From: CAZQVA01 sp964596685
GTDB lineage: Bacteria > Chlamydiota > Chlamydiia > Chlamydiales > VFKH01
Assembly (NCBI GenBank): GCA_964596685.1
Contig: CAZQVA010000004.1
Span: 37,303-101,302, forward strand
Direction: 5' to 3'
Length of the DNA stretch: 64,000 bases
The translations under genes and the position numbers were made by a program. Positions within the stretch are counted from its first letter, which is position 1, and every line of letters starts with the position of its first letter. Under the pieces are notes generated by a model, which was not told the DNA's origin, searched no databases, and was given only the letters and a program-made list of their open reading frames with translations. Of this stretch, positions 1 through 8,685 are shown one piece after another.

Positions 1-658
1 GCGCGTACGCCAGTGGGTCAGTTGATGCGCTCTGGAGCGAATTTGTTATGAAGTGAAGGTCAGCGATCAGCCCCCAAAGCGCCCAAGGACCTTGGGCTAC
101 GAGCCCGCTCCTTGAAGCATACAGTCCGGCGTCTATGACCAAAGCGCCCATAATATTCGGGCACGCGTTCAAGTTATTCTGCAAGGTCGAGATGTTTTTC
201 CAGCCAGTATAGCCAACAGCAAACAACGGGATCTGTGATGCAGGGCCGTTTCCAAAGCTCATGCTCGCACCGAAGGAGCGGTGAAGTGTAGCAAGAGCAT
301 TCGCAGTATTTACAGCATCGGTCCATTGATTCGCGAGGTTCGATTTGACCTCAACAACTGCCGCCGCAGCCTCGGCCAGATAGAGACGCGTTTGTCCTGC
401 ACCTACGGTTGGTAAAGACGGCGCAAACGGATATTCAACTACTACGTCAAGTTGACCGCTTTTGGCGCCTGATGCGTCCGTGGCATCTCCAGTCCCAAAC
501 CTATAGATCGGAGGCAGAACTTTGGCGAGAAACTCATCTATAAACGCAGCCCGTTCTTGACCAATTGTGGCAGATGAAAGCCCAACGCTGCTCTGGTAGA
601 TGCCGTTAAGAATTGCCTGAAGGCCCGTTAGTCTTTGCAGTACATGTGGGTTGGGCAT
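1..658 (-). CDS. DUF6602-type nuclease-like protein (partial)
   Basis: The reading frame opens with ATG at 658 and runs off the left edge without a stop, giving 219 residues. It contains a GQLDVVVEYP segment followed about 30 residues later by AAVVEVKSNL. This D...ExK arrangement is typical of PD-(D/E)xK-like nuclease folds and matches the DUF6602 family as I remember it. It is transcribed divergently from the SIR2 gene across a 209-bp gap, so the two may be neighbours in a defence locus. The C-terminus is not visible. Family assignment is by motif only; catalytic activity is inferred. Confidence 0.6.
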   Translation of the reverse strand, partial: MPNPHVLQRLTGLQAILNGIYQSSVGLSSATIGQERAAFIDEFLAKVLPPIYRFGTGDATDASGAKSGQLDVVVEYPFAPSLPTVGAGQTRLYLAEAAAAVVEVKSNLANQWTDAVNTANALATLHRSFGASMSFGNGPASQIPLFAVGYTGWKNISTLQNNLNACPNIMGALVIDAGLYASRSGLVAQGPWALWGLIADLHFITNSLQSASTDPLAYA

Positions 659-867
659 CTAGGCTTTCCTCCGAAGCTGTCCACGAACGCATACGCAACT
701 GTATTATGTAACTGGACAAGATTGTCTTCAGGGCGACCTGCGCCACCCTGACGGGCCCGCTCCCGACAGATTGGGATGCGTACACCGGTATTTCCTATGA
801 AGGCCGGAGGCGCCTCGAATGCAACCAGACGTGAAAAGAAATCCGATATGGGCTACGGTCGCCTGCG

Positions 868-3800
868 ATGCGCTTTCTCGCCAACGGCCCCTCGATCCCT
901 GATGAACTGCTCGTCGCACGCGATGCGGGCGACGTGGTCTTCTTCTGCGGCGCCGGCGTGTCGCGCCATCTGGCTAAATTGCCGGACTTTCTCAAACTCG
1001 GCGGCGACGTCATCACCCTGCTCGGTGCCAGCGAAAAGAGCCTGGCACGCAAGCTCTTTCGGCGCGTCCAGTCGATGGCAGAAGACCCTATCAAGGGTGT
1101 CGGCAGCCTGATCGCCACCGACCGGATTTTCAGCCTGCTCGAGCGCGAATTCGAGCGCGAAGAGATCTGCAATCGGATCGCAATTGCCATCAAACCGGCC
1201 GCAGATGTCGACCTCAGCGCCCACCGAACGTTGCTCGACTTGTCCCGTGGTCCCCATGGCCAGATCCGACTGGTCACGACCAATTTCGATCTGTTGTTCG
1301 AGGCCTGCGTTGATGACACAGTGCCACGCTGGGGGCCGCCGGCTCTTCCCAACGCACAAAGCGAGCGGTTTAGTGGCATCGTTCACCTCCACGGTCGTGT
1401 CGATACCAATTATGCAGCGGCCGGGGACGATGAGTTTATCGTCTCGAGCGGTGATTTCGGGCGCGCCTATCTCTCGGACGGTTGGGCCACCCGCTTCATG
1501 CAAGGGCTGCTTGCACGGTTCCAAATCGTCTTCGTCGGCTACGCGGCCGACGACCCCCCGGTCAGCTATTTGCTTGAGGCCTTAAACCTGCGAGCGGGAA
1601 GCCAACGTGGCCTATATGCCTTCCAGTCTGGCATCAACGACGACGAGAAGGCCCTGTGGTGGCATCGCGGTGTCCACGCAATCGAGTATGAGGCCGAGGA
1701 TTTCACGCCGCTTTGGGGCAGTCTCGCACTTTGGGCAGATCGGGCACGGGATAGTGATGTATGGCATGATCGGCTACTCGCGGAGGCAGCTGAGGGCCCA
1801 GCGGCCCTCGAACCCCACCGCCGCGGACAGATCGCGCATATGCTGCGTACCCGAGAGGGGACGCGGCGTATCAGCATCGCGGAGGTGCCTCTCCCTGCCT
1901 CCTGGTTGCTGGCGCTGGATCCCAGTTTGCGGTTCGAGAAAGCGGGTGCAGTGGATCCTTATGATGAATCGAGTGAGCGGATCGACCCATACGAGAGCCT
2001 GAGCTTCGACTTCGACATCCCCCCACAACCGGCTGATGACGACTTGCGCGGCGAGCGAAAAATTCCGGAGGGCAGCTGGGACGCTTTCCTGCCGCACAGC
2101 GTCGATAGCGACGATAGCAAAGACGGCGATCTAGTCGCGTTCTGCGGCCGTCATGCCGGCGTGCCCGGACCGCTTAACAATCGGCTTCACAATCTCGCGA
2201 TTTGGTTCGCGCGAATCGCGCACGACCCGATCGCCTTATGGTGGGCAGCAGGGCGCGGTCCGTTGCACCCCCAGATGATCGAATCGATCCGCATGAGGAT
2301 GAGGCAAGAACCGGATCACTGGACGGACGAAATCAGACGCGGCTGGCAGACCTTGTTCAGAGGTTGGTCCGATCGGCGCGAGGACACCAATAGTGCCTAT
2401 TTTCTGCTCAGCGACCGTGTTGCTCGCGAGGGATGGTCAGATTCAATCGTGCGCGACTATGCGGACATCTTCAAGCCGCAACTTATAGTAAAACGCCGCT
2501 TCGGCATCCGCCATCCGCTTACCTGGACTGAGACCGACCGTCCCAATCCGGTTCTGGCCTATGGTGTCGACTATCCCCATCCCTATGACCAGCTGCCGAT
2601 CCCCGATACCAAGCTCAGCTATGCGATCACAAGGTTTCGTGAAAACCTTGATCTCGCTCGGTCTCTAGAAGCCGAAATTTCCGGTGGACCCAACGTCTAT
2701 CTGACCACGACACGCGCCGACGATGGCGCTCCCCCGATCTCCTTCGACGCCTTCGGACTTACCGGGCCGGTCGCACTATTCCAGCAGCTCATGGATAGTC
2801 TGGCTGAGCATTCGCCTGAGCAGGCCAGAACCGAGATCGCGCGGTGGCCAGCCGATGACGATCATATTTACGCACGGTTACGGATCTGGGCGGCCAGCAA
2901 GGCTTTGCTTACCCCTAGTGAGGCTGCCGACATGATCCTCGGACTGTCCGATCGCGCATTTTGGGACTCGGAGCATCAACGGGATCTGCTTTTTGCGATC
3001 CGCGACCGTTGGGAGGGCTTTACCCACGCTGACCGGGTGCGGATTGAAGACCGCATCCTCACCACGACCTATCCTTGGACCTCGGATACACGCGGTGATG
3101 CAGAAGCCCATTACCGATTGGATCGCCTTTTCTGGCTAGATAAAGTGGGTGTCCGCTTTTCCTTCGACCTCGCCGCGGAGATGGTGAAGTTGCGCACTAT
3201 TGCCAATCGATGGACCCCACGATCGGGCGATGAAGCTGCGAACTCGACTGCTCCCGAGGTACATAGCGTCGAGACCGATGCCAATCCGCGCGTGTTGGAG
3301 GGTGTACCGCTCGCCGAGGTGCTTGATCGGGCGCGCGAAGCTGGACAAAGTGATTTTTTCGATTTCGTCGAGCATCGACCTTTCAGCGGTCTTGCCGACA
3401 CGCGTCCAAAACGGGCGCTGGCCGTACTGAGCCACGCCGCGCGCCGCGGCGAAGTTCCAGCCAATTTCTGGGCGGCCTTCCTCTATGCGGAGAGCCGCGA
3501 GGCGGACGATGATCGGCTCGTGCGCGTCATCGCAGGCCGGCTCGCGTCGCTGCCGGTCGAGGGGCTCAGCCAAATCGCTTACCCCGTGTCCGAATGGTTG
3601 CGCGAACGGGGGGCACAAGCCTTTGCTCACGAGACCAAAGCAGTAGACCTTCTGTGGCCGAGACTGATGATTGCGCTCCGACAGCGCGATGACGGTCGCA
3701 AGCGACGGGTCGACAGCAGCTGGGCGAACGACGCTCTGAATGCGCCTGTCGGTAAGCTTGTCGATCTTTTGATGAAGGATCCCGCCCTGAAAGGGCTTGG

Positions 3801-4656
3801 CGCGGGAAGCATTTTGCCAGCGCTTTGGCGCGCTCGTGCAGAGGCCCTGCTCGAGTTGCCCGGCGACATGCGACGCCACGCGCTTGTAATGCTAGGCCAC
3901 CGGACGACATGGCTCTTTTATGTCGATCCTGCGTGGACCAAGGCGAAGCTGCTGACGAGCGCCAATCTCCTCGATGATGACGGTGACGCCTTTTGGGATG
4001 GCCTGCTCTGGGCGGCGCGCGCGCCGTCCCCGACTTTGTTCGAGCGGTTGAAGCCGTCCCTCACGATCCGCGCAACTTCACCGACGCGACGCCGGGCCGA
4101 AGCCAATGTAATCGGCGCCTTCCTTCTGATCGGCTGGGGTGAGGCCGGCGGCGGAGCGCCCAAGCCGTTGATCAGCGATGCGGAACTTAGGACGATCCTA
4201 GTGGAGTGCGACGACGATCTGCGGGGACAGGTCCTCTGGCATATGGAGCATTGGTCGGTTGATCCGGACCAACCCTGGCGGGCGAGGCTCTTACCGTTCC
4301 TAGTCGACGTCTGGCCCTATCATCGCGCGGTGCGGACAGCCGAGATGTCAGTTCGTTTGGCCGATCTTGCGCTCTCGAGCGGGGATCTATTTCCGCAGGT
4401 GGTTACGGCTATCCTGACGCGCCTGGTGCCAATCCGAAATGGCCTGTTGCGCGGCTTCATGATGCAAGAGGGGACACAGGATCATCCAGCCATCCACTAT
4501 CCGGCCGCAATGCTCGATCTGCTCTGGGCGATCTTAGCCGAGGATGTTGCCCAGTGGCCCTATAAGGTCGAGGAAGTCTTCGATTTTCTGACACAAGCTG
4601 AGGAGACGCGGGCTGATCCGCGCCTATCTGAGTTGCGGCGGCGGCGACTGAGCTGA
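868..4656 (+). CDS. SIR2-domain large protein, probable anti-phage defence effector
   Basis: A 1262-residue protein. Residues about 15-260 form a SIR2-like NAD-binding domain: FFCGAGVS, VTTNFDLLFE, IVHLHGRVD, a DFGRAYL segment and VGYAADDPPV follow in the usual order. The remaining 1000 residues have no motif I can assign; large SIR2 proteins of this layout carry a DUF4020-type C-terminal region, which I suggest only tentatively. Related SIR2 effectors deplete NAD+ during phage infection. ATG at 868 is used because the first conserved strand follows within 20 residues. It stands alone downstream of a divergent DUF6602 gene. Confidence 0.75.
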   Translation: MRFLANGPSIPDELLVARDAGDVVFFCGAGVSRHLAKLPDFLKLGGDVITLLGASEKSLARKLFRRVQSMAEDPIKGVGSLIATDRIFSLLEREFEREEICNRIAIAIKPAADVDLSAHRTLLDLSRGPHGQIRLVTTNFDLLFEACVDDTVPRWGPPALPNAQSERFSGIVHLHGRVDTNYAAAGDDEFIVSSGDFGRAYLSDGWATRFMQGLLARFQIVFVGYAADDPPVSYLLEALNLRAGSQRGLYAFQSGINDDEKALWWHRGVHAIEYEAEDFTPLWGSLALWADRARDSDVWHDRLLAEAAEGPAALEPHRRGQIAHMLRTREGTRRISIAEVPLPASWLLALDPSLRFEKAGAVDPYDESSERIDPYESLSFDFDIPPQPADDDLRGERKIPEGSWDAFLPHSVDSDDSKDGDLVAFCGRHAGVPGPLNNRLHNLAIWFARIAHDPIALWWAAGRGPLHPQMIESIRMRMRQEPDHWTDEIRRGWQTLFRGWSDRREDTNSAYFLLSDRVAREGWSDSIVRDYADIFKPQLIVKRRFGIRHPLTWTETDRPNPVLAYGVDYPHPYDQLPIPDTKLSYAITRFRENLDLARSLEAEISGGPNVYLTTTRADDGAPPISFDAFGLTGPVALFQQLMDSLAEHSPEQARTEIARWPADDDHIYARLRIWAASKALLTPSEAADMILGLSDRAFWDSEHQRDLLFAIRDRWEGFTHADRVRIEDRILTTTYPWTSDTRGDAEAHYRLDRLFWLDKVGVRFSFDLAAEMVKLRTIANRWTPRSGDEAANSTAPEVHSVETDANPRVLEGVPLAEVLDRAREAGQSDFFDFVEHRPFSGLADTRPKRALAVLSHAARRGEVPANFWAAFLYAESREADDDRLVRVIAGRLASLPVEGLSQIAYPVSEWLRERGAQAFAHETKAVDLLWPRLMIALRQRDDGRKRRVDSSWANDALNAPVGKLVDLLMKDPALKGLGAGSILPALWRARAEALLELPGDMRRHALVMLGHRTTWLFYVDPAWTKAKLLTSANLLDDDGDAFWDGLLWAARAPSPTLFERLKPSLTIRATSPTRRRAEANVIGAFLLIGWGEAGGGAPKPLISDAELRTILVECDDDLRGQVLWHMEHWSVDPDQPWRARLLPFLVDVWPYHRAVRTAEMSVRLADLALSSGDLFPQVVTAILTRLVPIRNGLLRGFMMQEGTQDHPAIHYPAAMLDLLWAILAEDVAQWPYKVEEVFDFLTQAEETRADPRLSELRRRRLS

Positions 4657-4658
4657 CA

Positions 4659-4686
4659 GCCCGGTTTCCGATCGATTGGGCCGGGC
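4659..4686 (+). terminator. weak stem-loop after the SIR2 gene
   Basis: GCCCGG (4659-4664) pairs with CCGGGC (4681-4686) just after the SIR2 stop. There is a 16-base loop and no T-run, so it is at best a weak intrinsic terminator. Confidence 0.3.
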
Positions 4687-5136
4687 AAAGATTTGATGAC
4701 AGATTCTCCTGGTCATGATCAGACCGCGTTCCAACCCGAAGCTGCTTGCTCTCAAAAACGTCTGAAATTCAGGCAATTATCTGCTCTTCACCGGACCTTG
4801 TTTAGGTAACAGCTTTGGAGAAAATGCGACTTAGGAGAACACTCTTGAGCCATCGCCACAGAGGCTAGGTGAATAGCCCACCGCCATAACCCTTGAATAT
4901 AACAGGATTTTTGAGGGAGTCCCCAGAAAGAGAATACTTTCATAGGGTTAAATGGCGGAGGGCAGTCGACCGGCGTCGAACCTTCTCTGCAAACTAACCC
5001 ATTGATTATTATATAATCGAGGTGAGTTCGAATCCCGCTCAAAGCGGTTGGCAAAAGTTGGATTCGTACGGGTCCTCAACACTGGAGAAAATCAGCCTTC
5101 TTGAAATGTCCGGCGTTATACCGTACAAGGACCGCA
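4687..5136. other. intergenic stretch with a tRNA T-arm-like scrap
   Basis: No credible gene lies here. The sequence is more AT-rich than its surroundings. GAGTTCGAATCCCGCTC at about 5031-5047 resembles the T-arm of a tRNA 3' end, but the stem pairs imperfectly, there is no CCA and no complete cloverleaf. The antisense frame gives SGIRTH-like peptide, the usual artefact of translating a tRNA T-arm. It may be an old integration scar. Confidence 0.35.
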
Positions 5137-5148
5137 AGGAGATTGCCC

Positions 5149-5457
5149 ATGTTTGCCCTAGAAACCGTTACCCCGACCCCGGGCAAAATGGAGGCCCGCA
5201 AAGAGGTGCGCATGCACCGTGCCGACGAGGAGCGGATCAAGGCCGCAGCTGCCGCCACTGGCTTGCAGGAGGCGGACTTTATTCGTCAGGCCGCTCTTCT
5301 CCGTGCGCAGGAGGTTGAGCAGCGCATGTCTCTGTCGATTTTGCCGATTGAGGCATTCGAAGCCTTTAAAGCCGCTGTCGATGCACCGGGCAAGAAGATG
5401 CCCGGCCTCGCCCGAGCAGCCAAGGCAACGAAGGGCCTGCTCAAGGATGCCGGCTGA
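5149..5457 (+). CDS. DUF1778-type antitoxin
   Basis: A 102-residue protein with a ribbon-helix-helix-like N-terminal half: KEVRMHRADEERIKAAAAATGL then EADFIRQAALLRAQE. This is the TacA/DUF1778 pattern, in which the N-terminus binds the operator and the C-terminal tail neutralises the partner acetyltransferase. The ATG at 5149 is preceded by AAGGAG at 5137-5142; an in-frame TTG at 5101 is less likely. The stop overlaps the start of the GNAT toxin gene by 11 bases, which is the standard layout for this toxin-antitoxin class. Confidence 0.8.
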   Translation: MFALETVTPTPGKMEARKEVRMHRADEERIKAAAAATGLQEADFIRQAALLRAQEVEQRMSLSILPIEAFEAFKAAVDAPGKKMPGLARAAKATKGLLKDAG

Positions 5458-5992
5458 ACCCGGGGCTGAACTCCCAGCCCTGACAATCGCCAAATTCGAC
5501 AAGGCGCTGCATGATCGCAGCGCTTTTTCATGTGGCTTTGCGCCGATCGACAATTTCCTGAAATCGTCCCTTTCCGACCAGGTCAAGGACGGCATGGTCA
5601 CTGCTTGGATCGCAACGGCCAACGGGGATAGCGCGGTACTCGGGTTCTACACGCTTGGTGCCATGGCCGTGAGAGCGGAATTCGGCCCGAAGAAATGGCA
5701 GCGAGCCCGGGTTCCAGATGTCCCGGTCATCTACATTCGAGCAGTAGCCGTCCGCGAGGACATGCAGGGCAAAAGCCTTGGCACCGCGCTCGTCATTGAT
5801 GCGATGAAGCGATGCGCTGGCATCGCCGACCAAATAGGCGCGGCCGCCATCGTGCTTGACGTGCTGGACGGCGATCAATTCGACCGGCGATGGAAATTCT
5901 ACGTTGATCTCGGCTTCCTCCCGCTGGGTGATACGGACAACCCTCGCCGGGTGTTCATTCCAATGGCTGATGTCAGGGCCACACTGGCATGA
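5447..5992 (+). CDS. GNAT-family acetyltransferase toxin (TacT-like)
   Basis: A 181-residue GNAT protein. An N-terminal FDKALHDRSAFSCG...FLKSS segment, characteristic of tRNA-acetylating toxins, is followed by the acetyl-CoA binding region VAVREDMQGKSLGTALV and the C-terminal FYVDLGFLPL strand-helix. TacT-type toxins acetylate charged tRNAs and stop translation. ATG at 5447 lies inside the antitoxin gene, so the two are translationally coupled. Length and order match known DUF1778-GNAT pairs. Confidence 0.82.
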   Translation: MPAEPGAELPALTIAKFDKALHDRSAFSCGFAPIDNFLKSSLSDQVKDGMVTAWIATANGDSAVLGFYTLGAMAVRAEFGPKKWQRARVPDVPVIYIRAVAVREDMQGKSLGTALVIDAMKRCAGIADQIGAAAIVLDVLDGDQFDRRWKFYVDLGFLPLGDTDNPRRVFIPMADVRATLA

Positions 5993-6169
5993 AAGTCATG
6001 TCTGCGCTCCAATCTGCCCTGCTCAACAACTTTGCAAAACTTTACCAATGATTTGGATTTCATGACGTTGCTACTCGCCAGCATCCGACCGGAAAAAGGC
6101 ATCACTCCCATCGTTATAGACACTGCGCCGCAGTCTTACCTCACACATAGCATTTAGAAGAGGAAGCAG

Positions 6170-6367
6170 ATGTCCAATCTCAGACTATCCGAGCGTGTTG
6201 CGGCGGAGATAGCGGGCCACCGCCGGATTCTTATCGATTTGGGCATGCGTGCCAAAGGCGGCCTTTTGGCTCCGCACGATGAGGTGCTCATATCGAATAT
6301 ACTGGTCGGGTGCCGACTAATTCTCGACAGGGCAATGAACGCAGTCTGGGCGGAGCTGTCAGTCTAA
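6170..6367 (+). pseudogene. small unknown gene truncated by an IS6 element
   Basis: A 65-codon frame with a GAGGAAG ribosome-binding site upstream of ATG 6170. The native coding part ends at 6351; the last five codons and the TAA stop come from the insertion sequence that begins at 6352. Residues 1-60 are mostly helical (SERVAAEIAGHRRILIDLG). I do not recognise the family. Confidence 0.4.
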
Positions 6368-7154
6368 TGCGAAACGCTCTCCGTTGGTAAGGGGAGGGTG
6401 ATGCAACAGATATCCTTCAGGCGGCACCGGTTTTCCCCGGATGTGATCCGATATGCGGTTTGGCTCTATTATCGTTTCACGATGAGCCTGCGCGATGTCG
6501 AAGACTTGCTGGCGGAGCGCGGGATCGATGTGAGCTACGAGACCGTAAGATGCTGGGCGAACAAGTTCGGCCCGGCCATCGCGGCCAACATCCGCAAGGC
6601 GCGCGGGCGTGCCGACAGTGTCTGGCACCTCGATGAAATGGTGGTCCGCATCAACGGCAAGAGGATGTACATGTGGCGGGCCGTCGACAAAGAGGGCGAG
6701 GTCCTCGACATGCTGGTGCAAAAGCGTCGGAATAAGGCTGCTGCACTGAAATTACTCAGGAAACTGCTCAAGAACCAGGGCGCGGCACCGGAGCAGATCG
6801 TGACCGATTGTCTGGCTTCGTATAGGGCCGCGATGAAGGCTCTGGGTTGCCGCAGCAAGCACTACCCTGGGCGATTACGGGACAACAACAGGGTGGAGAA
6901 CTCGCACCTGCCAGTCCGACGAAGAGAGCGAAAGATGCAGCGTTTCAAGTCCCAGGGCCAGGCGCAGCGCTTCGTTTCCATCCACTCCGCAATCTACAAC
7001 ACCTTCGCCATCCAGCGTCACCTCGTTTCCCGCAAGACCATGCGCATCTTTCGCGCGGCAGCATTTGCCGAATGGAGCGCTGCGTCCGGGACGTGCGCCT
7101 AAATCCTGCCTGATGGGGCGTATCTGGTGCGGTGAGATTTAACCTGACAAGACC
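6352..7154 (+). mobile_element. IS6-family element 1
   Basis: About 803 bp bounded by imperfect terminal inverted repeats: GGAGCTGTCAGTCTAA at 6352 and, on the other strand from 7154, GGTCTTGTCAGGTTAA. The flanking 8-mers (gtctgggc and ggcctctt) are not duplicated, so this copy marks a rearrangement junction rather than a simple insertion. It cuts a gene on each side: a small + strand gene on the left and a cupin gene on the right. Confidence 0.7.
6401..7102 (+). CDS. IS6-family transposase
   Basis: A 233-residue DDE transposase. The order is typical of IS6/IS26: a short helix-turn-helix region (DVEDLLAERGIDVSYETVRCW), WHLDEMVVRI with the first catalytic Asp, IVTDCLASY with the second, and NNRVENSHLPVRRRERKMQRF with the catalytic Glu. 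ATG 6401 follows GGGGAGG; a GTG one codon earlier is possible. It appears intact. Confidence 0.93.
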   Translation: MQQISFRRHRFSPDVIRYAVWLYYRFTMSLRDVEDLLAERGIDVSYETVRCWANKFGPAIAANIRKARGRADSVWHLDEMVVRINGKRMYMWRAVDKEGEVLDMLVQKRRNKAAALKLLRKLLKNQGAAPEQIVTDCLASYRAAMKALGCRSKHYPGRLRDNNRVENSHLPVRRRERKMQRFKSQGQAQRFVSIHSAIYNTFAIQRHLVSRKTMRIFRAAAFAEWSAASGTCA

Positions 7155-7742
7155 GGCCTCTTCCACCACGGGATGCATTTCCTGCGGGCCGGCGCCCCCC
7201 GGAGGTGCGCTCTGCGGCAGAACCAGCGACAGAAACGTGCGTTCGCCGGTGCCGGGATCAGTGCGCAGATTTTTCCTTGAGATGCCAAGATGGGCAAGGC
7301 GCGGATCATTGAGCGTCATGTCCCACGGCATCGTGGCGGTGTCGAGGAATCCCACGCTCCTTGGCGAGCGTTCCGCCGCACCATTTCCCGGTCCGCTCAG
7401 CCAGACAGGCTCACGGCTATAAAAAGCCAGCATGACGCAACCTTCAGGCGACTGGATCGACCGACGGGTAAATCCGGCGGGACGAAACGCATAGCTGTCT
7501 GCCCCGAAAATCTGGGAATCGATCTCGATTCGCCCTTCGAGCACATAGAACTCCTCGTCGGCCGGGCTGTACTCCGTCAGGTCGCGTTGCCATCCAGGGG
7601 GATAGCGCAGCAGCAAGGAGCAGGCGCCGCCGCGGTCGGCTCGGCTCAGAATCTTGCACTCGGCACCTGGGATTCCGCGGGGGGCGGGGGACCAGGGCAG
7701 GCATTGGGACTGGATGAATTCGATATGAGGGCGTGAAAACAT
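7155..7742 (-). pseudogene. cupin-domain protein, 3' end lost to IS6
   Basis: The frame starts with ATG at 7742 and encodes about 196 native residues before it enters the insertion sequence; the open frame continues inside the element to 6945. The N-terminal cupin is visible: a YSPADEEFYVLEGRIEID segment with the metal-ligand pattern, then PAGFTRRSIQSPEG. A second cupin begins near EMHPVVEE, where the element cuts it. It resembles two-cupin proteins of the DUF4437/ChrR kind. Its neighbour on the same strand is membrane protein A, but a terminator lies between them. The truncated product is probably inactive. Confidence 0.7.
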
Positions 7743-7835
7743 GAACCACTTCCCACTACGAACGGTAAAATTTGTCGTTGATGGACATCAAGTTCGCAGT
7801 CGGGATCAGTCTTGCATGGCCATTCATACAAACAA

Positions 7836-7863
7836 AAAGGGGGGGCAGTTGGCCCCCCCTTTC
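7836..7863 (-). terminator. intrinsic terminator after membrane protein A gene
   Basis: A GC stem of seven G paired with seven C around AGTTG, followed on the minus strand by TTTTTGTTTG. It lies 23 bases after the stop of the minus-strand membrane protein gene. Confidence 0.85.
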
Positions 7864-7885
7864 ATTTCGTGCCTCGCGGCAAGTA

Positions 7886-8578
7886 TCAGAACGGCTTGAC
7901 CGAACCAAGGAAGCAGACCGACGAGATTGTGATCCAGTAGATGTAGGCCGCAATCCGCGCCTGACCGATTTCACGTTCAAGGGCGGCTTCCTGCGCTGGA
8001 TCATCCCGTTCCGCCAGGATGCGGAACCGCACGGTCCAGCGACGCATCACGACGCGCAGGAACAGGCCGATGATCAGGGCGAACGCATAAAGCCCCATCT
8101 TGGTCGGATACCAGAACGTTCCTTCACCAGAAACGATCGGGCCAGAGCCGCCGTAAGCCATCGCCACGACCGCGAACAGGCCAATGATCAGCGGGTAGCG
8201 CAGGAATTCCTCGACCTTCGTTACCGCGATTCCCAGATCGGTCTCACGTTTGATGAAGGCGGTCCAGGTCATCGCCAGCCAGGTGAGGAAGAACAGCCAC
8301 ATCCACCAGATACCCATACCCTCAAGCACGGGCACGAAGCCGTAGAGTTTGCCCATGTGCAGACCCAGCGGGAGCAGCAGAACGATGCCCGTGCGCGCCA
8401 GAATGTCGATTCGATAGGCGGTTTCCATGTGCCGCTTGCGCTCGGTGAGCGGCAAATTCCGATTGGTGACGTGGTAGCTCGTCTGGAACACACCCCACTC
8501 GCCGCCGAGCCAGTAAACCATTGCAATGATGTGAACCCACCGCAGGATGGCGAGTTCGTTTGTGATAAGGAATTCCAT
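7886..8578 (-). CDS. membrane protein A of a four-member paralogous family
   Basis: A 230-residue integral membrane protein with about six hydrophobic segments. ATG 8578 is preferred to longer upstream starts because it gives the same short N-terminus before the first helix as its paralogue at 26837. Features shared with the other copies: a His in helix 1 followed by YWLGGE, the motif D-x3-R (RIDILAR), a His in PLGLHMG, and a C-terminus ending in VKPF. The H...WLGG pattern recalls CopD/HemJ/PuuD-type haem-b membrane proteins, so a redox role is possible but unproven. A perfect operator-like palindrome lies 40 bases upstream. Confidence 0.75.
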   Translation of the reverse strand: MEFLITNELAILRWVHIIAMVYWLGGEWGVFQTSYHVTNRNLPLTERKRHMETAYRIDILARTGIVLLLPLGLHMGKLYGFVPVLEGMGIWWMWLFFLTWLAMTWTAFIKRETDLGIAVTKVEEFLRYPLIIGLFAVVAMAYGGSGPIVSGEGTFWYPTKMGLYAFALIIGLFLRVVMRRWTVRFRILAERDDPAQEAALEREIGQARIAAYIYWITISSVCFLGSVKPF

Positions 8579-8618
8579 GCCCTGTCCCCTCTGAAAGGCG
8601 ATCCCCGGATCTGCCGAC

Positions 8619-8636
8619 AATTTGTCTGGACAAATT
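8619..8636. promoter_or_regulatory. operator palindrome site 1
   Basis: AATTTGTC-TG-GACAAATT, perfect 8-base arms. It lies between the divergent membrane protein A gene and the unknown gene at 8686. It shares the core TTGTCYGGACAA with sites near 14421, 46343 and 47262. Confidence 0.7.
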
Positions 8637-8685
8637 GGTCTTTTGCAGAAAATATCGCGTCTCGCAACACTAAGGAAAAGAGTTG

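Noticed and set aside
4788..5054. An 88-codon open frame on the minus strand.
   Set aside because: It begins with SGIRTH-like sequence, the known artefact of translating a tRNA T-arm in antisense, and it has no ribosome-binding site or domain.
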